64,000 nucleotides of DNA from Blastobasis lacticolella (Eukaryota; Arthropoda; Insecta; Lepidoptera; Blastobasidae). Location of the stretch: assembly GCA_905147135.1 (NCBI GenBank), contig LR990056.1:9992001-10056000 (forward strand). The letters run 5' to 3'. Under the pieces are notes generated by a model. It did not search any database and was not told where the DNA came from. It saw nothing but the letters and a program-made list of their open reading frames with translations. Below, one piece after another: positions 22,536 to 35,659 of the stretch. A program made the translations under genes and the position numbers. Every line of letters begins with the position of its first letter. Positions within the stretch are counted from its first letter, which is position 1.

Positions 22536-22549
22536 AGAGACCTCTAATT

Positions 22550-22607
22550 TCATCATCATCATCATCTTGGCGTCATGTCCCACGTGAGGGCCCGGGGTCC
22601 GCCTCTG
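22550..22607 (-). mobile_element. SINE family A, 3' fragment
   Basis: CATCATCATCATCATCTTGG then GAGGGCCCGGGGTCCGCCTC. Confidence 0.55.
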
Positions 22608-22619
22608 AGAGGGAAAAAT

Positions 22620-24270
22620 ACATCTAATATACCTCAAACAAATTGTTTATTTCGTACGACACCCACAAGGTGAAGGGGAGTCGCTATAAGTATTGAACTC
22701 TGACTGACAAACCAGTAAAACGTATAGATAACGTATTATTAATGTAATAAGCATCCTCCGTAATTTGGCAGGCTTTCTTTGTCGGAGGCCTCATTAAAAT
22801 GCTGTTTGGTAAAGTACTGCCGACGTACCAGCATATTATATGGCGTATTATATAAATTCTTATTCAATAACCATTGCATGCTCTTGGCTGTATCCAACGT
22901 AATGTCCGGTGGAAGAGACTGGTGACGTCACTCTTTTTATTTAAAGGTCGTGTGTCTACGATTTGCAGGATATGGCTTGTATGAGACCAGCTAGAACCCT
23001 TTTGGATACTAAAAGATACCACTGTTTTCTTTTGTGTAGTTATATTCGATTCTGTGACCTGTGGTCTGTTTGCCAAATGTGGAAATTATGGAATATTGTT
23101 CAGCAATTTAATAGCATGGTTAGAAATAAAATCAAAGGCAGATGATAGACTGACATGGCGATCGCTCTATCGAAAGTGGACTCTCACAGGCTATCGATAA
23201 ACTGTATACTATTGGTTACCTTCTCGCGTTCGGAAGTTTTATTGTCAACTTAGTCCTTGATGATATAATTTTATGCAGATACCTACTACTTTAAAAGTAA
23301 AAAATCAATCAAACATTTCATTTTACAATATCTCTTCCAGATCAACTAAAGATTAAAGAACTGAGGAATTATTGAAATTTTCTACCGATCATTCCTATTT
23401 GTTCCGCAATCTTGCATTATCGAAATATCATTGTAGAATTACGTAAATTTTATCGCCACACCGGATACCATGCGATCGCCATCGGAACCAGCTACATTTC
23501 AACCGCCCCTTTCTTCGCATACAAACTCGCGCATTACAAGCATATGTCGGAAAGGCGTCATGTCTATGCTTTCCACGGCCATTGGAGCGGCATTCTCGTA
23601 AATCCTGGAGTTATTACCGGCTGTCAGGCGACGCGTGCTGGTCCCAACTCCATGTTTTGTTTGAATTACTGAATTAATCCGGCGTGCATCACACGAGCCG
23701 TTTAATTACAGACGTCGAGTTTTCCGCACAATTTCCTGCTTTCGTTGAGATGTTGGCAAAAAACTAGGCAGCAATCGCTTAGTGATGGGAACGCAGATTG
23801 TGTTCGGTATCTAGGTTTATATTACAGATGCCGATCGTATTTGTTGCTACCTCCATTCTCTGTTCGAGGTTTAGTTGTTCCGCGTGGTTTTTGTTTAAGT
23901 ACCCTCATTCTGTCTTGCAAAATTCTTGACACATCTGTTGTTGCCATTATTGCTTTAGAGCGACTCTGTACCTTCATGCGGTATACCTGTTACATTATTC
24001 ATTTCTTTCGCATTGTAAAGAGAGATATTTTAATTACATATTCACATTACAGTACAAAGATATCGCACTATCGATGTAAATAAAACCACTAGATAATAAT
24101 TAAAATAGACGCTCGTCACTAGTGGTTTAGTAATTATAAAGAAATAGCGATGAAAAACAGTGGCTGAGCCACCTTGTAATTTGCTAAATAGCAACTATTT
24201 TAAATAACAACCTGTTTCTACTGATAATACTTGTTTGCCATACAGATTACCTACCTTTAAAGAAAAGTAT
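22620..24270. other. Mostly non-coding, one GC-richer open patch
   Basis: 23412-23672 is open for 86 codons on the plus strand in a GC-richer patch. I do not recognise the translation. Confidence 0.4.
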
Positions 24271-24275
24271 GTATC

Positions 24276-24532
24276 ATCATCACAGCCCATAACAGTCCAC
24301 TGTAGGACTTAGGGCCTTTGTCACGATAGGGAAGGTTATTGCCATAATCTCCACGCTTGGCAGGCGGGTTGGAGATCGTAGTGTTATAAATATAACAAAG
24401 AAAAATGCTGCTGCCCATTTTCCAGCCTACGGAGAGTCTTAGATTTTTACCTTGAAAACATTAGTCGCCTTGTACGACACCCACGAGTGTAAGGGGTTGG
24501 TGCTATTCTACGCTGCCGGACACCACACGGTC
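24276..24532 (-). mobile_element. Dispersed repeat family C, full length
   Basis: CAGCCCATAACAGTCCACTG, ATCTCCACGCTTGGCAGGCG, TTGTACGACACCCACGAGTG, and an end TGCCGGACACCACACGG. Confidence 0.7.
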
Positions 24533-25770
24533 TACTTAACTATATACCAATAGCAATCCCACCCACAAATTAACGATGTCCAAATCGGAGTCTCCGACAC
24601 GGACCCTGTTAATAACATAGTAAAAAGCATAAACCGTACCCACCCGCATTAAAATTCCAGACATAGTTAAACCAAGCTCCTTTTCTTCATAGGATTAACC
24701 GACCCAGAGTCGAACCCACAAAAAATTGGATTCAATATTTAATATTTTTTAAATTTTATTTGTGTGAACAAAATGTTGTGTTTAGGCTAGGCTTTAGGTT
24801 ACGATTAAGATGATTCCCTTCCTGAGATGTAGGTCGATAAATTCCAAAACAATCACTGAGTAAAGTTTAAAAGGTACGAAAGTGCAGAGAAAGGGCTGCC
24901 ATATTTTTTTAGGCAGAATATCATTTCTTACTTACAAGAATAATTATGAAAATTCAGCTCAATTAAACGTCTAGAAATCGCAATGAACTATTTATAAATT
25001 AGATATAGTTTGCGAAAGCGCCACTGTTTAAAGCAGTACCTGCATTGCTATTTCTAGACATTTACTTCAACAGGTTTATTTGAACCCCCGTCGGCAAAAG
25101 GAGGATGTTAGAAGTTTGAAGTAATAGCACCATTGATAGCTTCTAAGACGGTTCCTATGTTTGTTTTGTTATTTGTTCAGTAGTTTAGGAGTATAGGTAA
25201 CTATAAGTGAACTTTGTTTACGTTCAAGGTTACACCTTTAATTTTATATAAGTAATCCTAAAAAAGCGATATTACATTTGATCTTACCCCTAACGCCATC
25301 TATTGAGTTCGAGAGTCTCAAACTATTTATGTTTTGCGTTTCTGTTTTAGGACAGGTATACAAAGCCTTCCGTCTTTGGGTAGATAATAGCGCATTGTTC
25401 GTTATACAGTCACGCCTTACTCATGTCAGAATTGGCCCGATTAAGCGCGGAGTGGACTAACCTCATTCATAATTTCGCTTACACTCGTGCACCTACTATT
25501 GTTATTATGCCCTTATTTGCTTTGGCCTTATAAACATGAGCGAGCAGAACAGTAGGTGCGGAATGCGATGGTCGCATTTTGACAGATATTTATTTATTAA
25601 AACTTCATGTTAAAAATATTATAATGACGTGCTCAAAGCTAAAATAGCCTTATCTACTAGTTAACCAAGAGATATTGAATTGAAAATAATTTAGGCAGTG
25701 CAAGAGAGGCTACGAGACATAATGAAGGAGGGCTGGGAGGGGGAGCTGTTTATGAAACTATAACCAAAAA

Positions 25771-25850
25771 AGAGATTCATTGGAACATGGCGACAGTGGA
25801 ATTCGAACACGGCACCTCTCGCTTACGAGCCACTAGGCCATCCATCGACG
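25771..25850 (-). mobile_element. SINE family A, tRNA-like head only
   Basis: GATTCATTGGAACATGGCGA, CAGTGGAATTCGAACACGG, CACCTCTCGCTTACGAG and CACTAGGCCA. The body is absent. Confidence 0.6.
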
Positions 25851-26117
25851 CTCATTTTACATTACATTTACATTTCTAAATATTTCCTAAAGTACTGGAC
25901 CGATTTAAATTAAACAAAGCTACGAACCATCTCGATTAAACTAGCTTCCAAATATGGATAACTACAAAGCCCTACTTACGATAGGCGCGTGCCAGGAAAC
26001 GAACTAATATTTGCCACCAGATATGGCTACAAAATGCGCGACGGAATCCCGGTATTGAATGGCTTGTGCCATGCCTTACTGAATTGGATAACAAGGCCGA
26101 TAACATGTCTTTCTCTA

Positions 26118-26270
26118 ATATTCTAGATAGATAGATAGATAGATAAATTCTTTATTGCTCACACAAGAATAATTACATTAAAAGTTTCGACAAAAAACCA
26201 TAACTAGTTGTGGGCAAAGGCGGCCTTATCGCTGTAAGCGATCTCTACCAGGCAACCTTTGTGTATTCTA
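26118..26270 (-). mobile_element. LINE 3' tail with (ATAG)n microsatellite, family J
   Basis: Five ATAG repeats, then AAATTCTTTATTGCTCACAC, AAGAATAATTACATTAAAAG, GGCAAAGGCGGCCTTATCGC and AGCGATCTCTACCAGGCAAC. Same family as 21505-21606, opposite orientation. Confidence 0.65.
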
Positions 26271-26611
26271 TCTGTTTACTTACTTAGCAGCTAGTCACTG
26301 GTGGTAGCCTCTGACAATCCTCCTCAGATGCGGCTGAATGGGTATTACCCTCTTATCTATTTACATTGTTGAAGTAGACAGCATAATTGTTACTTACAGT
26401 GACAACGCATCTGCGGTTCTGCATTTTTAACAGCCGACGATAAAGGTAGGGTGTTAATGTCTTCCTGGCCGGTTTCGGCTACGGCGACTGCATCCGTTGT
26501 TGATGTCGTTCGTGTGCTCGCAAGTGGCTTACGTAGCCAATCTTTTTGTGAATACCCTCGCGCATTGTGGGCATGTGAGCACACCGTTTACGTAATTGTA
26601 ATTGATCACCG

Positions 26612-26845
26612 CAGGTGGGGTGTTATTAGTTTGACGTGTGTATCTGTGGCTTTGTGTATCTGCCTATGGCATCGTAGCTCCAGAACGAATAAACCGATTT
26701 GGATTCGGTTTTCTCTGTTTGAAAGCCAGTTTAATTTAAATGGGCCTGAGATATGTTTCATTAAAATAAGTTATATGGTTTAGAAAATATATGAGTTTAA
26801 GTAAACTTGGCCGGAGGTTAATCACCTTTTTCTGTCAGTTAGGTT
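26612..26845 (+). mobile_element. Dispersed repeat family F
   Basis: AGGTGGGGTGTTATTAGTTT, GACGTGTGTATCTGTGGCTT, TCTGTTTGAAAGCCAGTTTA and TTTAAGTAAACTTGGCCGG. The end hairpin seen in the other copies is decayed here. Confidence 0.55.
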
Positions 26846-27013
26846 ATTGTTACATGAAACCATCCAGAACATTGGTATAACCCGCGTCACGAAAGAAGAG
26901 ACTTGTCAAATGGCAGTGAAGGGGATTTCGCGCAGGTAATCGTATGCAGCGCAAGTCGAACCACGTGACCCGCCAAGTCTCTTCTTATTTGGCACTAGCT
27001 ATATCGGATGCTC

Positions 27014-27088
27014 TCTTAACCCGAATTGAACCCAGGACCTCTGCGTGGCAAACCGGCCAACCAACAGAACCACTCAGCTCGTCGACAA
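27014..27088 (-). mobile_element. SINE family B, tRNA-Gly-like head only
   Basis: AACCCGAATTGAACCCAGGA, CCTCTGCGTGGCAAACCGG and AACCACTCAGCTCGTCGA mirror the head at 44690-44765. Confidence 0.55.
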
Positions 27089-27089
27089 T

Positions 27090-29760
27090 GTTACCAGCTA
27101 ATTATCGTTTCACCAAAGAGTCACAATAAAAAACTGAATTGCTATGAAAATCATAGATAATTAGCGCTAACTGTCACTTCGATCACCCGTGGCGTGCGCG
27201 TCGTCGAAAGTAACGTTACTTGTACCTAGTACGCAGTCCCCGCCTAATTAAATCAAGGCTGTTACCTGTTACGTAACGTAACAGTGACAGTAACGGTAAC
27301 AGCTACCGTCTAACGGTGCCGGGCGGTTTGATGCGCGCGACGCTGGCGAAGGTAAAGTCTAGATGATGATAGTAACTTTTATGGCGGGCTAGAATACTGG
27401 TAGGAACTTGTGCCTTTTACTATGGCGATATTTTATCAAGTTTCTGCACATTCATAAAGGTAAATGGACATAGACATGTACGTTACTTATTTTGACATCA
27501 CAATACTCGTAATACCTACATTGCATAAGTTACAATTCTAAATGTAAATTTTAAAATTGTTTAATACATACGTAAATAAAGCGATTCGAATATGGAGTAA
27601 CTAGGGAGGTCTATGTCCAGTAATGGACGTCTTATGGCTGACATGGTGATGAGAGGTAATCGAGTCGAAATCCTTTTGATGGAAAATTGTAACATTTAAT
27701 CGTTTAGCTTAAATAAGAGTTCAGAATCGAAGATGCACCATCACTGCGAGAACTAAGCTCTATTGGCAACCTCACCTGTCTTGCCTCTGTTTAAATTGTC
27801 CATCTCCCTCTACGCTCAAAGTCTATTAAATAGGTGTAGGTGTCTGTAGTGTAGGTAAATTAATCCGGGTGAATTAAGTTGTCTGCAGATATATTTGATT
27901 ACCTTTTTCTGTCAGACGATGCTCTATATTATACTTCCCTGCATATAAATTACAAGGTTTAAACCCTTGTAATTAACCTGTAATTAAAAACCTTGTAAAT
28001 AACTTTAAAAACATTTTAAACTCCATCGTTGTGAAAGCAACTCGGTTGTATTATAAATACCTACACAGAATGATTTTCGTTAAGACATCCGGGAAAGTAC
28101 ATCCACTTTCGTATACTAGAACACCACTATGGGTATTTCTCTTCGTAAATCGGATGGCGTGTACTTTTCTTAGACCTACAATGCGGAATTATTGAATATT
28201 CTGTTTTATGATTTACTAGTGGACCGGAACTTCATTCGCGTGGCGTCCTTTCCTAATATTAATAATATTTGTTATATATATAATTTATTCTTAAGATGGT
28301 TATGCACGTATGATCTTGTATTGTAAGTACATACGTAGCACCTACTTCAAATATTGTGTCAGTTTAGGCGGGCTCTCGTGCGCAAGAGCATAACTGAGAC
28401 ATGAACTCTAAGATGATTATTTATTATTATTTGTGTCAGTAGAGTACATTTAATAAATGTTTGAGCGTAGATTTAAAGTTTATTCCCAAGCACGTCGAAA
28501 TAAACATAAAACGAACGAATTAAGTACCTATCAAAAGAAATAAATGTACACTTAACTATAACGTGTGATGTAATATTGGAGCACTCCAAGAAGGAGTACA
28601 GTTAATAAATATGTCCATCAGTTTTGACGTTAATACAAATGAATGAAAACCACCGGCGTGCCGAGGCAGTTTCCTTATTCCTTGATAATGTTACACAAGA
28701 ATGTTATATAGTTTTCTAGTGTAATACTACAGTAATAGATAACATCGGTGGCTTCTTTTAATGAAGTACGGATTATAAGAACGATAAACTTCGCTTAATT
28801 TTTAAAAATTGTGTGTCGGTTTAATTACCCAGATAAACATGTGTGCAAAATGCTGTCGTATTATGCAAAACTATACTCTTATCGTCACAATTTGCAAGTA
28901 AATACATAATACTAGGTAATGTCATAAAAATCAATTCGGCCAGATTTTCGGCTCAAATATTTAGTGACGGAGATGGGCAGTATCTCTTATATTGGTTAAC
29001 TATCTCTGATTTATAATTCGAGATAGGAATATTATGACAAATCCCCAAGCCCTCGCTGTGTGAGATTAACGCCAAGACGACCAATATTAGAGAACAATCA
29101 AAATTATCAGTTATGAGTTATTACCAGGGGTTGTTGTGTCTGGTAGTTTCTCAAAACTAAAAAGAGCTTGACAAGCGATGGATTTGCATTACTGAGTCGG
29201 ATGTGAGAGCCAACGGCAAGGGTGTCTACGCCCAATTTAGTTCCATTTGTCCACAAATATTAAAAAAAAAAAAAAAAAATCTTAGGCGAATGACTGTATA
29301 TCAATGTATGCCGTCGTTGCCAATTAGTACAGCTTATTACACGCAGTATAACTGCCAAATTGGCACGCGAATCAAACACGATTAATACCAGCATAACATA
29401 TCACAGCATAACGATATTGAGAACGAAACGTCGCATTTTTTTCTCTTACATCTGCAGGATTTCAACACGTTTCGACTGATGTAATTAAATAACATCGCAC
29501 TTAAAATGTACTGGTACTTACCCAAATACCATACATGCAGACTTCACAAGAATATTTTGCCTTAAACAGTTTACTGTCCCTAATTTTTTACTGCCTTATT
29601 CAATAAATGAATATTGTGCAATCGTAAATAAAACTAGTCAATATTAAGTTAGAGGTTAATAAATCGGACATAATTTTTAGTGGTTCCACGTTCGTATAAA
29701 TGTCTATATTCAACAATATAAAAACACAGGGTCCCCCTAAACTTAATGTTAATAAATAAT
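27090..29760. other. Non-coding DNA
   Basis: Holds the GTAAC/GTTAC cluster near 27205-27310, a SINE scrap at 28365, a bare SINE-end motif near 29060 and an A17-like tract near 29262. No coding signal. Confidence 0.5.
28365..28425 (+). mobile_element. SINE family A, 3' fragment (degenerate)
   Basis: GGCGGGCTCTCGTGCGCAAG, AGCATAACTGAGACATGAAC and a TAAGATGATTATT tail. Confidence 0.45.
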
Positions 29761-29761
29761 C

Positions 29762-29935
29762 ATCCACCACCCACAGCTGGGCATAGGCCTCTTCCAGAGA
29801 TCTCCTGTAAAAAAATATATTTTTCATGTGGAAAATCAAATTTAAAAACCCTAAGAATCGAGGCGAGTTATTAAAAAATAGAGCCCCAGGTTTACCTTGT
29901 GGGAGGGCCTACCCACGCTGCATTTATTACCAGTT
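29762..29935 (-). pseudogene. RTE LINE tail fragment with inserted AT-rich sequence
   Basis: CCACAGCTGGGCATAGGCCT and CTTCCAGAGATCTCC (minus: SLEEAYAQLW) are followed after about 75 bp of unrelated sequence by ACCTTGTGGGAGGGCCTACC and CACGCTGC. Confidence 0.6.
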
Positions 29936-30439
29936 CAAAAATATCAATCTAATCGTAATAGCTCCATATTTTCCACTCATTTACCCACAGTTTACCATAA
30001 TAATTACTCTATCACATGAAAGTGTACCCGCTCAAGCGTCGCAAGGCGTGAAGCGCGTTAAAATAATAAAGAGGCAAGTGAACGCTAATCCGACTAGAAA
30101 CAACAATTATGATGTGCTTAGTGAATGGGAGTGAAGACACGATGACCGAATGACCCGCTTTCGTGCAAGTGCGGAATATTGCTCATTATTCTTGCATTCC
30201 CCAATACCAAGCGTCTCGCGTTTTGGCTGGTGCAATCTGGGCAAACGTATTGTGTTAAGTAGGTACCTATTGTGGATGGTAACAGGGGTCCATTTTTGTA
30301 ATAAAAAGCGACAGTCCTTATTTGGGTAAAGAAATATGTTTTTCATCTCAACCTATCGAAAATACTTGTAGGTTATGAGATATATATGTATATTTTATTA
30401 TATTATGTATTTGGGTGCACGTCATATCTGCCTCTCTAT

Positions 30440-30580
30440 TCTAGCTCTCTCTCTTCGGTAGGTCTGCTGTAAGACATTTCTTTTTAGAAATAAGCTGTAC
30501 CTATTGTGATTGTTATCTTTATGTTCATATTATTGTAACTTTCTTTGTGCACAATAAATGGTTAAATAAATAAATGAATA
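30440..30580 (+). mobile_element. LINE 3' end (family K)
   Basis: GTAGGTCTGCTGTAAGACAT, TTCTTTTTAGAAATAAGCTG, TTTGTGCACAATAAATGGTT and an AAATAAATAAATG tail. Confidence 0.55.
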
Positions 30581-30587
30581 AATTTTT

Positions 30588-30712
30588 TTCATCATCATCA
30601 ACAGCCCATAACAGCGCTCTGGAGGACTTGAGCCTGCCCCACATTAGTAAAGTTCCAATCTCCAGCCACGCTTGGCAGATGGATTGGAGATCGCAGTCTT
30701 GAAAATACTCAA
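30588..30712 (-). mobile_element. Dispersed repeat family C, partial
   Basis: CATCATCATCAACAGCCCAT, GAGGACTTGAGCCTGCCCCA and GCCACGCTTGGCAGATGGAT. The second half is missing. Confidence 0.55.
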
Positions 30713-30937
30713 CATTAAAAACACTAATAACATTTTTCTCTACCGTTTTTTAAAAATTTATCGTTCTAGTAACTACAATTTCTCCAAATTAAACAAGCAT
30801 TTTTAATTGGTACGTAGAGGTAATATGTAGGTCTTTGTAAATTGCATTTTCCTCGGATACCTACTCATATAAAAACAATTTAATAAAATACAATAATACA
30901 AGCTTACTTTGGCCCTAATACTAAAGCATTTTTATTT

Positions 30938-30978
30938 ATTTTATTTTATTTTATTTTATTTATTTATTTATTTTAATT
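30938..30978 (+). repeat. (TTTAT)n/(TTTA)n low-complexity tract
   Basis: Alternating TTTAT and TTTA units over about 40 bp, probably a LINE or SINE tail microsatellite. Confidence 0.7.
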
Positions 30979-31124
30979 TAAAGAAAACGTACACCACAAC
31001 GATTCTTTATTATATACTCGCTCCGTAGCCCACTCACAGCGGCCCTACGTTGTGTAATTAAACGACAATCGCCATATCATCGGGCACTTTCACCGGCTGT
31101 TAAGTAACAATGGTCACTAACTAC

Positions 31125-31560
31125 CATCGCGAATCGAATCAACATCACAATATACGCTGTAGGATCTCGGAAAGTAGCTTTTGCCCGTGACTTTGTCCGC
31201 TTTAAAATCATTTTAGGGCAGTGTCAAGAAAAGACAACGAGAGGTCAAGATGTATCTTTGGTTCTACCCAACCGAATAAGATGAAATGGCCTAGATTTTA
31301 AGTTAACCCCCAAACTACCAAACTGTGAAAACCTATAAAAATCCATTAGGAGCCATTTCTATATTTCTAATAGTTTAGCTGCTCTAATACGGTTCAATTA
31401 GATATTCCAGTTTACAAAATCAATTGTACCCTATATGTTGCTCAGACTTAATAGCTGCTCAACAAAAAAGTTTCATTCAAATCCGTCCAGCAGTTCCGGA
31501 GATTAGCGTATACAAACAGACAAAAGTTATAAAAATTCTTAATTTTTACTAATTCTTCAT
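31125..31560 (+). mobile_element. LINE 3' untranslated region
   Basis: TTTCATTCAAATCCGTCCAG, CAGTTCCGGAGATTAGCGTA, TACAAACAGACAAAAG are the classic end of lepidopteran LINE 3' regions. Upstream AT-rich text has no frame. Confidence 0.5.
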
Positions 31561-32021
31561 CGCTCTAAATTATTTTTTGTAAACATATATAATGCACAGA
31601 CAAATATTTTTTACTGTTTTATTTTACCTAAATTTGTAGTACGTTATGGCCCGAGTGCATTAAGTTGGTCTTTACGTACGAGGCGTGATTACGGAACTTA
31701 ATAAAATGAAACAAATAACCACTTAGCATATTTAATTATCTCTCACTCTCTCCTCATTTGTACTTGTATAAGTACCTATTTATTGAGAGTCGTGACTCAT
31801 ATAAGACTACACCTTCTCTCTGACGATGTTATGCCATCTAAGCTTTTCCTTGCATATTTAAAACAAAATTGTACTTCAAGCAAAATATGAAATTGTTTTT
31901 ACTGTTTTATACGGATTGATGTTGTATAGATTTGTATACGGAATCCGGATTCCTTACCTACTATATGGGTACAGGTACGGTATGTATAGGTACGGTGCAC
32001 GATCCCGTCCCAATTACCGCA

Positions 32022-32212
32022 GTGTCTCAAGACGAAGGTCTTTGACCAATGTATGTTGCCAGTGATGATCTACGAAACAGAGACATGGCCGCTCACTGTG
32101 GGCCTTATAAGAAAGCTCACTGTCACTCAAAAGGGCTATAGAAAGGACTATCATATGCTCTAAATTCTATGCCCAACTGTGGGCGTCTTTAGGCTGATAC
32201 CATGATATAGTT
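32022..32212 (+). pseudogene. RTE LINE remnant with internal deletion
   Basis: The plus strand reads KVFDQCMLPVMIYETETWPL, then LIRKLTV, the 'FDQCVLP.MTYG.ETW' region of RTE reverse transcriptases, and jumps at about 32165 to YAQLWASL, the last residues of the protein. About 100 codons are missing. Confidence 0.7.
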
Positions 32213-32214
32213 AC

Positions 32215-34210
32215 GGGATGGGTCCAAATCCGTATTGTGTGCAATAATGATATTATACAATATAATAAGCAACTTTACGACCAAGTGCGTTAAATACCAT
32301 ACTTTAAGATACTTATAATTATAATTGTGCAAGATAAGTGCCAGGAAAAGCACTTTACCAGAAGTCATTACTATATATTTTGTGGATTACACAAGAGGGT
32401 GTATTAAGAGATGCTACATTTCAAAAGCAATCTAGGTTTTGACCCTAATAACTATAATCTAAGTTATAGCCGCAGGTTTGAGTGTGCTTATACTGAATTT
32501 CGGACACGCTGCCAGTCTAGATATTACGAAAGAGAAGAAAAATCGTTATTATTTTTAAGGTGTCTGCTCGGTATGTAGCTCCTAGGCATTCCATTTTAAT
32601 AGTCTAATAAAATGCTTCGAAGTTGTTTCGTAGGAAGAAATATTATATATTTTTTGTTTATTAAATTCGGTGTCTACCCGTAAATGAATACAACACGTAT
32701 TATTAAATTAGGTATTTTGTACCCTCAAATACGAAACAGTCACCCATCTAGTTTCGGACTCTGTGAGAATTACTTAACCTTGGTTATCGGCACGCTGCTA
32801 ATAGACCAGTGCCACCCACCTTCTTCAAAATATTTGAAACAACAACATTGTTTTAAAACAAGGAAAAAACATTTCCAAACATGTTTTTGCAATAACGATT
32901 ATTTACGACAAGTTAAGTGGGAGGTTTTGTGTCATTCATAATTACTGGGTACAAATAATTGTGTGTCATTACCATGAATTACTGACGGTTGTGACGCAAA
33001 AACTCACAAGTCACAACGGCTTATTGTCATATGTCCACATATTGTTATCGTCATACATTAGTATCTTTAGCTCATTTGCATATACTGTAATTGACCATTA
33101 ATATCATACACAATGGGGGACTCTTGAATTTTAACCGATTATCTGCCTACATTGATCGGCAGTATCGATGTGTCTTTCTCTTTGCTAATCTATCATAATT
33201 ATTGTATAACGCACATATTGTACTTGTACTTGTTTTTTATGGCTCTACGATTATACCGTAAGTTATGATTATTTCCCTTATAGCACAGGGGGCGTGCCGT
33301 TTTTTATTTTGTGCTTTTGGGTAGACAAAGAGTATAATAATTTATGTAAATATTTACTGCGGTCCTGTAAAGAAAACCTACTAGGTAGTCACATGATGAG
33401 CTTGTACTTCTGGTAAGGCGTCTTTGTCAGTTTTTGTTGGGACTAGTCAACGACGATAGGGAGTTGATCTTGTTGTATGTCTGTCAAATTTAGTTCCATT
33501 TTCAGCCTCGAGCAAATGTTTATTGCTTCTTGCATGCTTCCTACATTTTATGCTTCTTCTGACGTCCTGCATATATATTTGACCTTTGTGCTTCTGGCAA
33601 TGTCATACCCATACTATCAACACTTTGAATTGGCCAACCGCCGTTTTTGTAAACAATATCCATTACTAGTCGATGTTGCTCGAAGATATTACGTATGAAA
33701 TAATCCAAAGCGAGCAAATAGTTATTTATAATAACTATTGAAAAGGTTCTTTTGTCAAATCGTTACTCGCGCGCCACAAACGGAGTCAATTAAATTGGTA
33801 ACGCCCTATTTGACACGTACCCTGTTGCCCAATTAATTATATTGTCCAATCCAATTTCACAGATACAATCGAGCGAGTAGTTGCGATTCGAGACCGGCCC
33901 CACGTTTGTTGTGAATGTAATTGCAATCCGTAATGCTGTTTACTTCCGATGTATTTCTATTATCCTCTGTGATAAGGTTTGAAACGACACAGTATCTGTT
34001 TTCGTCTGACTGCAGTGTATTTAGGATACCGCTGTCGTTAAAATATTAGACACCAAAACACTCGTGAGAGGAATGCATGACACCATTCATTACGCATTGT
34101 TTTTCTAGGTAATCTTAGGTTAACGTCTTTTATGGACGGATAAAGCGTCAAAACCGTTGTTACACTTAAACTACAGAACATTGATATAATTTTGCATGTT
34201 TTACGATATT
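32215..34210. other. Non-coding DNA without recognised features
   Basis: Chance frames of 73-85 codons near 32684 and 33477 are AT-biased and unlike proteins. Confidence 0.5.
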
Positions 34211-34211
34211 A

Positions 34212-34548
34212 AAAAAAAATCTTAGCATCAATATCCCGGATGTGCTCTCGTGGGCGATAGTTCGGGGTCGGCCTTCACCATGATCCAGGATTTGGCAGAT
34301 CAGGTAATTACAGTGAAGCGACTGCCATCTGACATCTAACCTGTTGATAGAGGCCTGATCTGATTGTATCTTAGTTGCACACTCAGTTGCCTGAATGTGC
34401 AAGTTTCTTTATGATGTGTTTCCTCCCTCGCCGGAAAGGCATAGGTTAGTGTTCAACTAATGTCCTACATAATCCAGAAAAACTCTTTGTTATAGTGGTG
34501 GCACTGGAGATCAAACTCTGTATTTCTCACTCATAAGCAATTCGACGG
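34212..34548 (-). mobile_element. SINE family A, diverged full-length copy
   Basis: AATCTTAGCATCAATATCCC, CCATGATCCAGGATTTGGC, AGTGAAGCGACTGCCATCTG, TTCAACTAATGTCCTACATA, and a decayed head with ATCAAACTCTGTATTTCTCA. Confidence 0.7.
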
Positions 34549-34781
34549 TAATACGTCTTCAACTTGCACATATTGCAACGTATTACGTACAGTAAATCGA
34601 ATCAACGGTTGACATAGATTACTGAGAGTCGCCGGCGACAGACGACGCGGTCGAAGTTTTTGACCCAAGATTGCCTTTGAGGAATACCGACACTCGTTAT
34701 ACCGTTACACCGACAACTTGGGTAAACCATCATTATGAGGGATAATGACGATTCGTGTGTTGGTTAGGTACACCTACTTCA

Positions 34782-35068
34782 CATCATAACAGCTAAAACA
34801 CGCCTACTGCTGGGCTTTGGCTTCCCCCAGAGATCTCCACAGAGATAGCCGATGATGGGGCAGTAAACTTCTCGAGTGGCGACCACGTACTGGAAAACGC
34901 AGCATAGCATAGGCCTTCCGCAAGGTGAACTGACGACCTGTGTTATCTGCATCCAGGCAGTACCTGCAATCTCTGGTTCTGCGAGCGATGTACCCTGCCC
35001 ACTGTCACAGACTTAAGGGCAAATGGAAATCCTTCGGGCTATGTCAGTGGCCTCCCCCTGATACTTCT
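34782..35068 (-). pseudogene. RTE LINE tail fragment with an internal inverted segment
   Basis: 34797-34845 and 34941-35068 match the RTE tail on the minus strand. 34847-34940 (GATGGGGCAGTAAACTTCTC, GAGTGGCGACCACGTA, GTGAACTGACGACCTG) is the same element in the opposite orientation. Piece order relative to 10606-10830 is A, inverted C, B, D. Confidence 0.7.
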
Positions 35069-35659
35069 AAAACTCTTAATATTTCTACTCACCTAATTTT
35101 TTTTACCAAGTTGCCTCTCTCAACCCATGTCTAATGTAACGGCAGACAGCCACATACCAATCTCGATAACGGATTCTTTTTTACTCAAACCTCTTCCCTG
35201 CGGTCATATTTCGTGCCTTGTAGAGGCTAATGTGAGCAAAAAATAAATAAATAATGTACTTTTGTACTTATGTCGGCATGATTTATAAGTGTTGTCTTTA
35301 AAAACAGATTTACAGTTACAGTTTGTACCTGCTTGGAATATCGAGAGCTTGATAATGGTTACCATGCAACGTACTTAAAGGTTTTACTTGTTGAAATTGT
35401 CTTATCTTAGCTATTCAGAAAAGTGTAATTAGGGTATTTACGGGTTTTGTCTCTTCTTACTTTTACGTAAGCATCTATGATGCGATCATTTGTGACCTGT
35501 TTGTTTACAGAACCATATAATGTGGTGAATATTACCTATAGTCCCTTCCCTTAGCTTCAAATATGGCTGTTTTTTATACAGAATAACATATTTTACAACA
35601 TAGTTAAAGATGGTACTGGTTGCCGAAAGTGAATCTTTTCCAGTTAGGGAAAATTCTAC

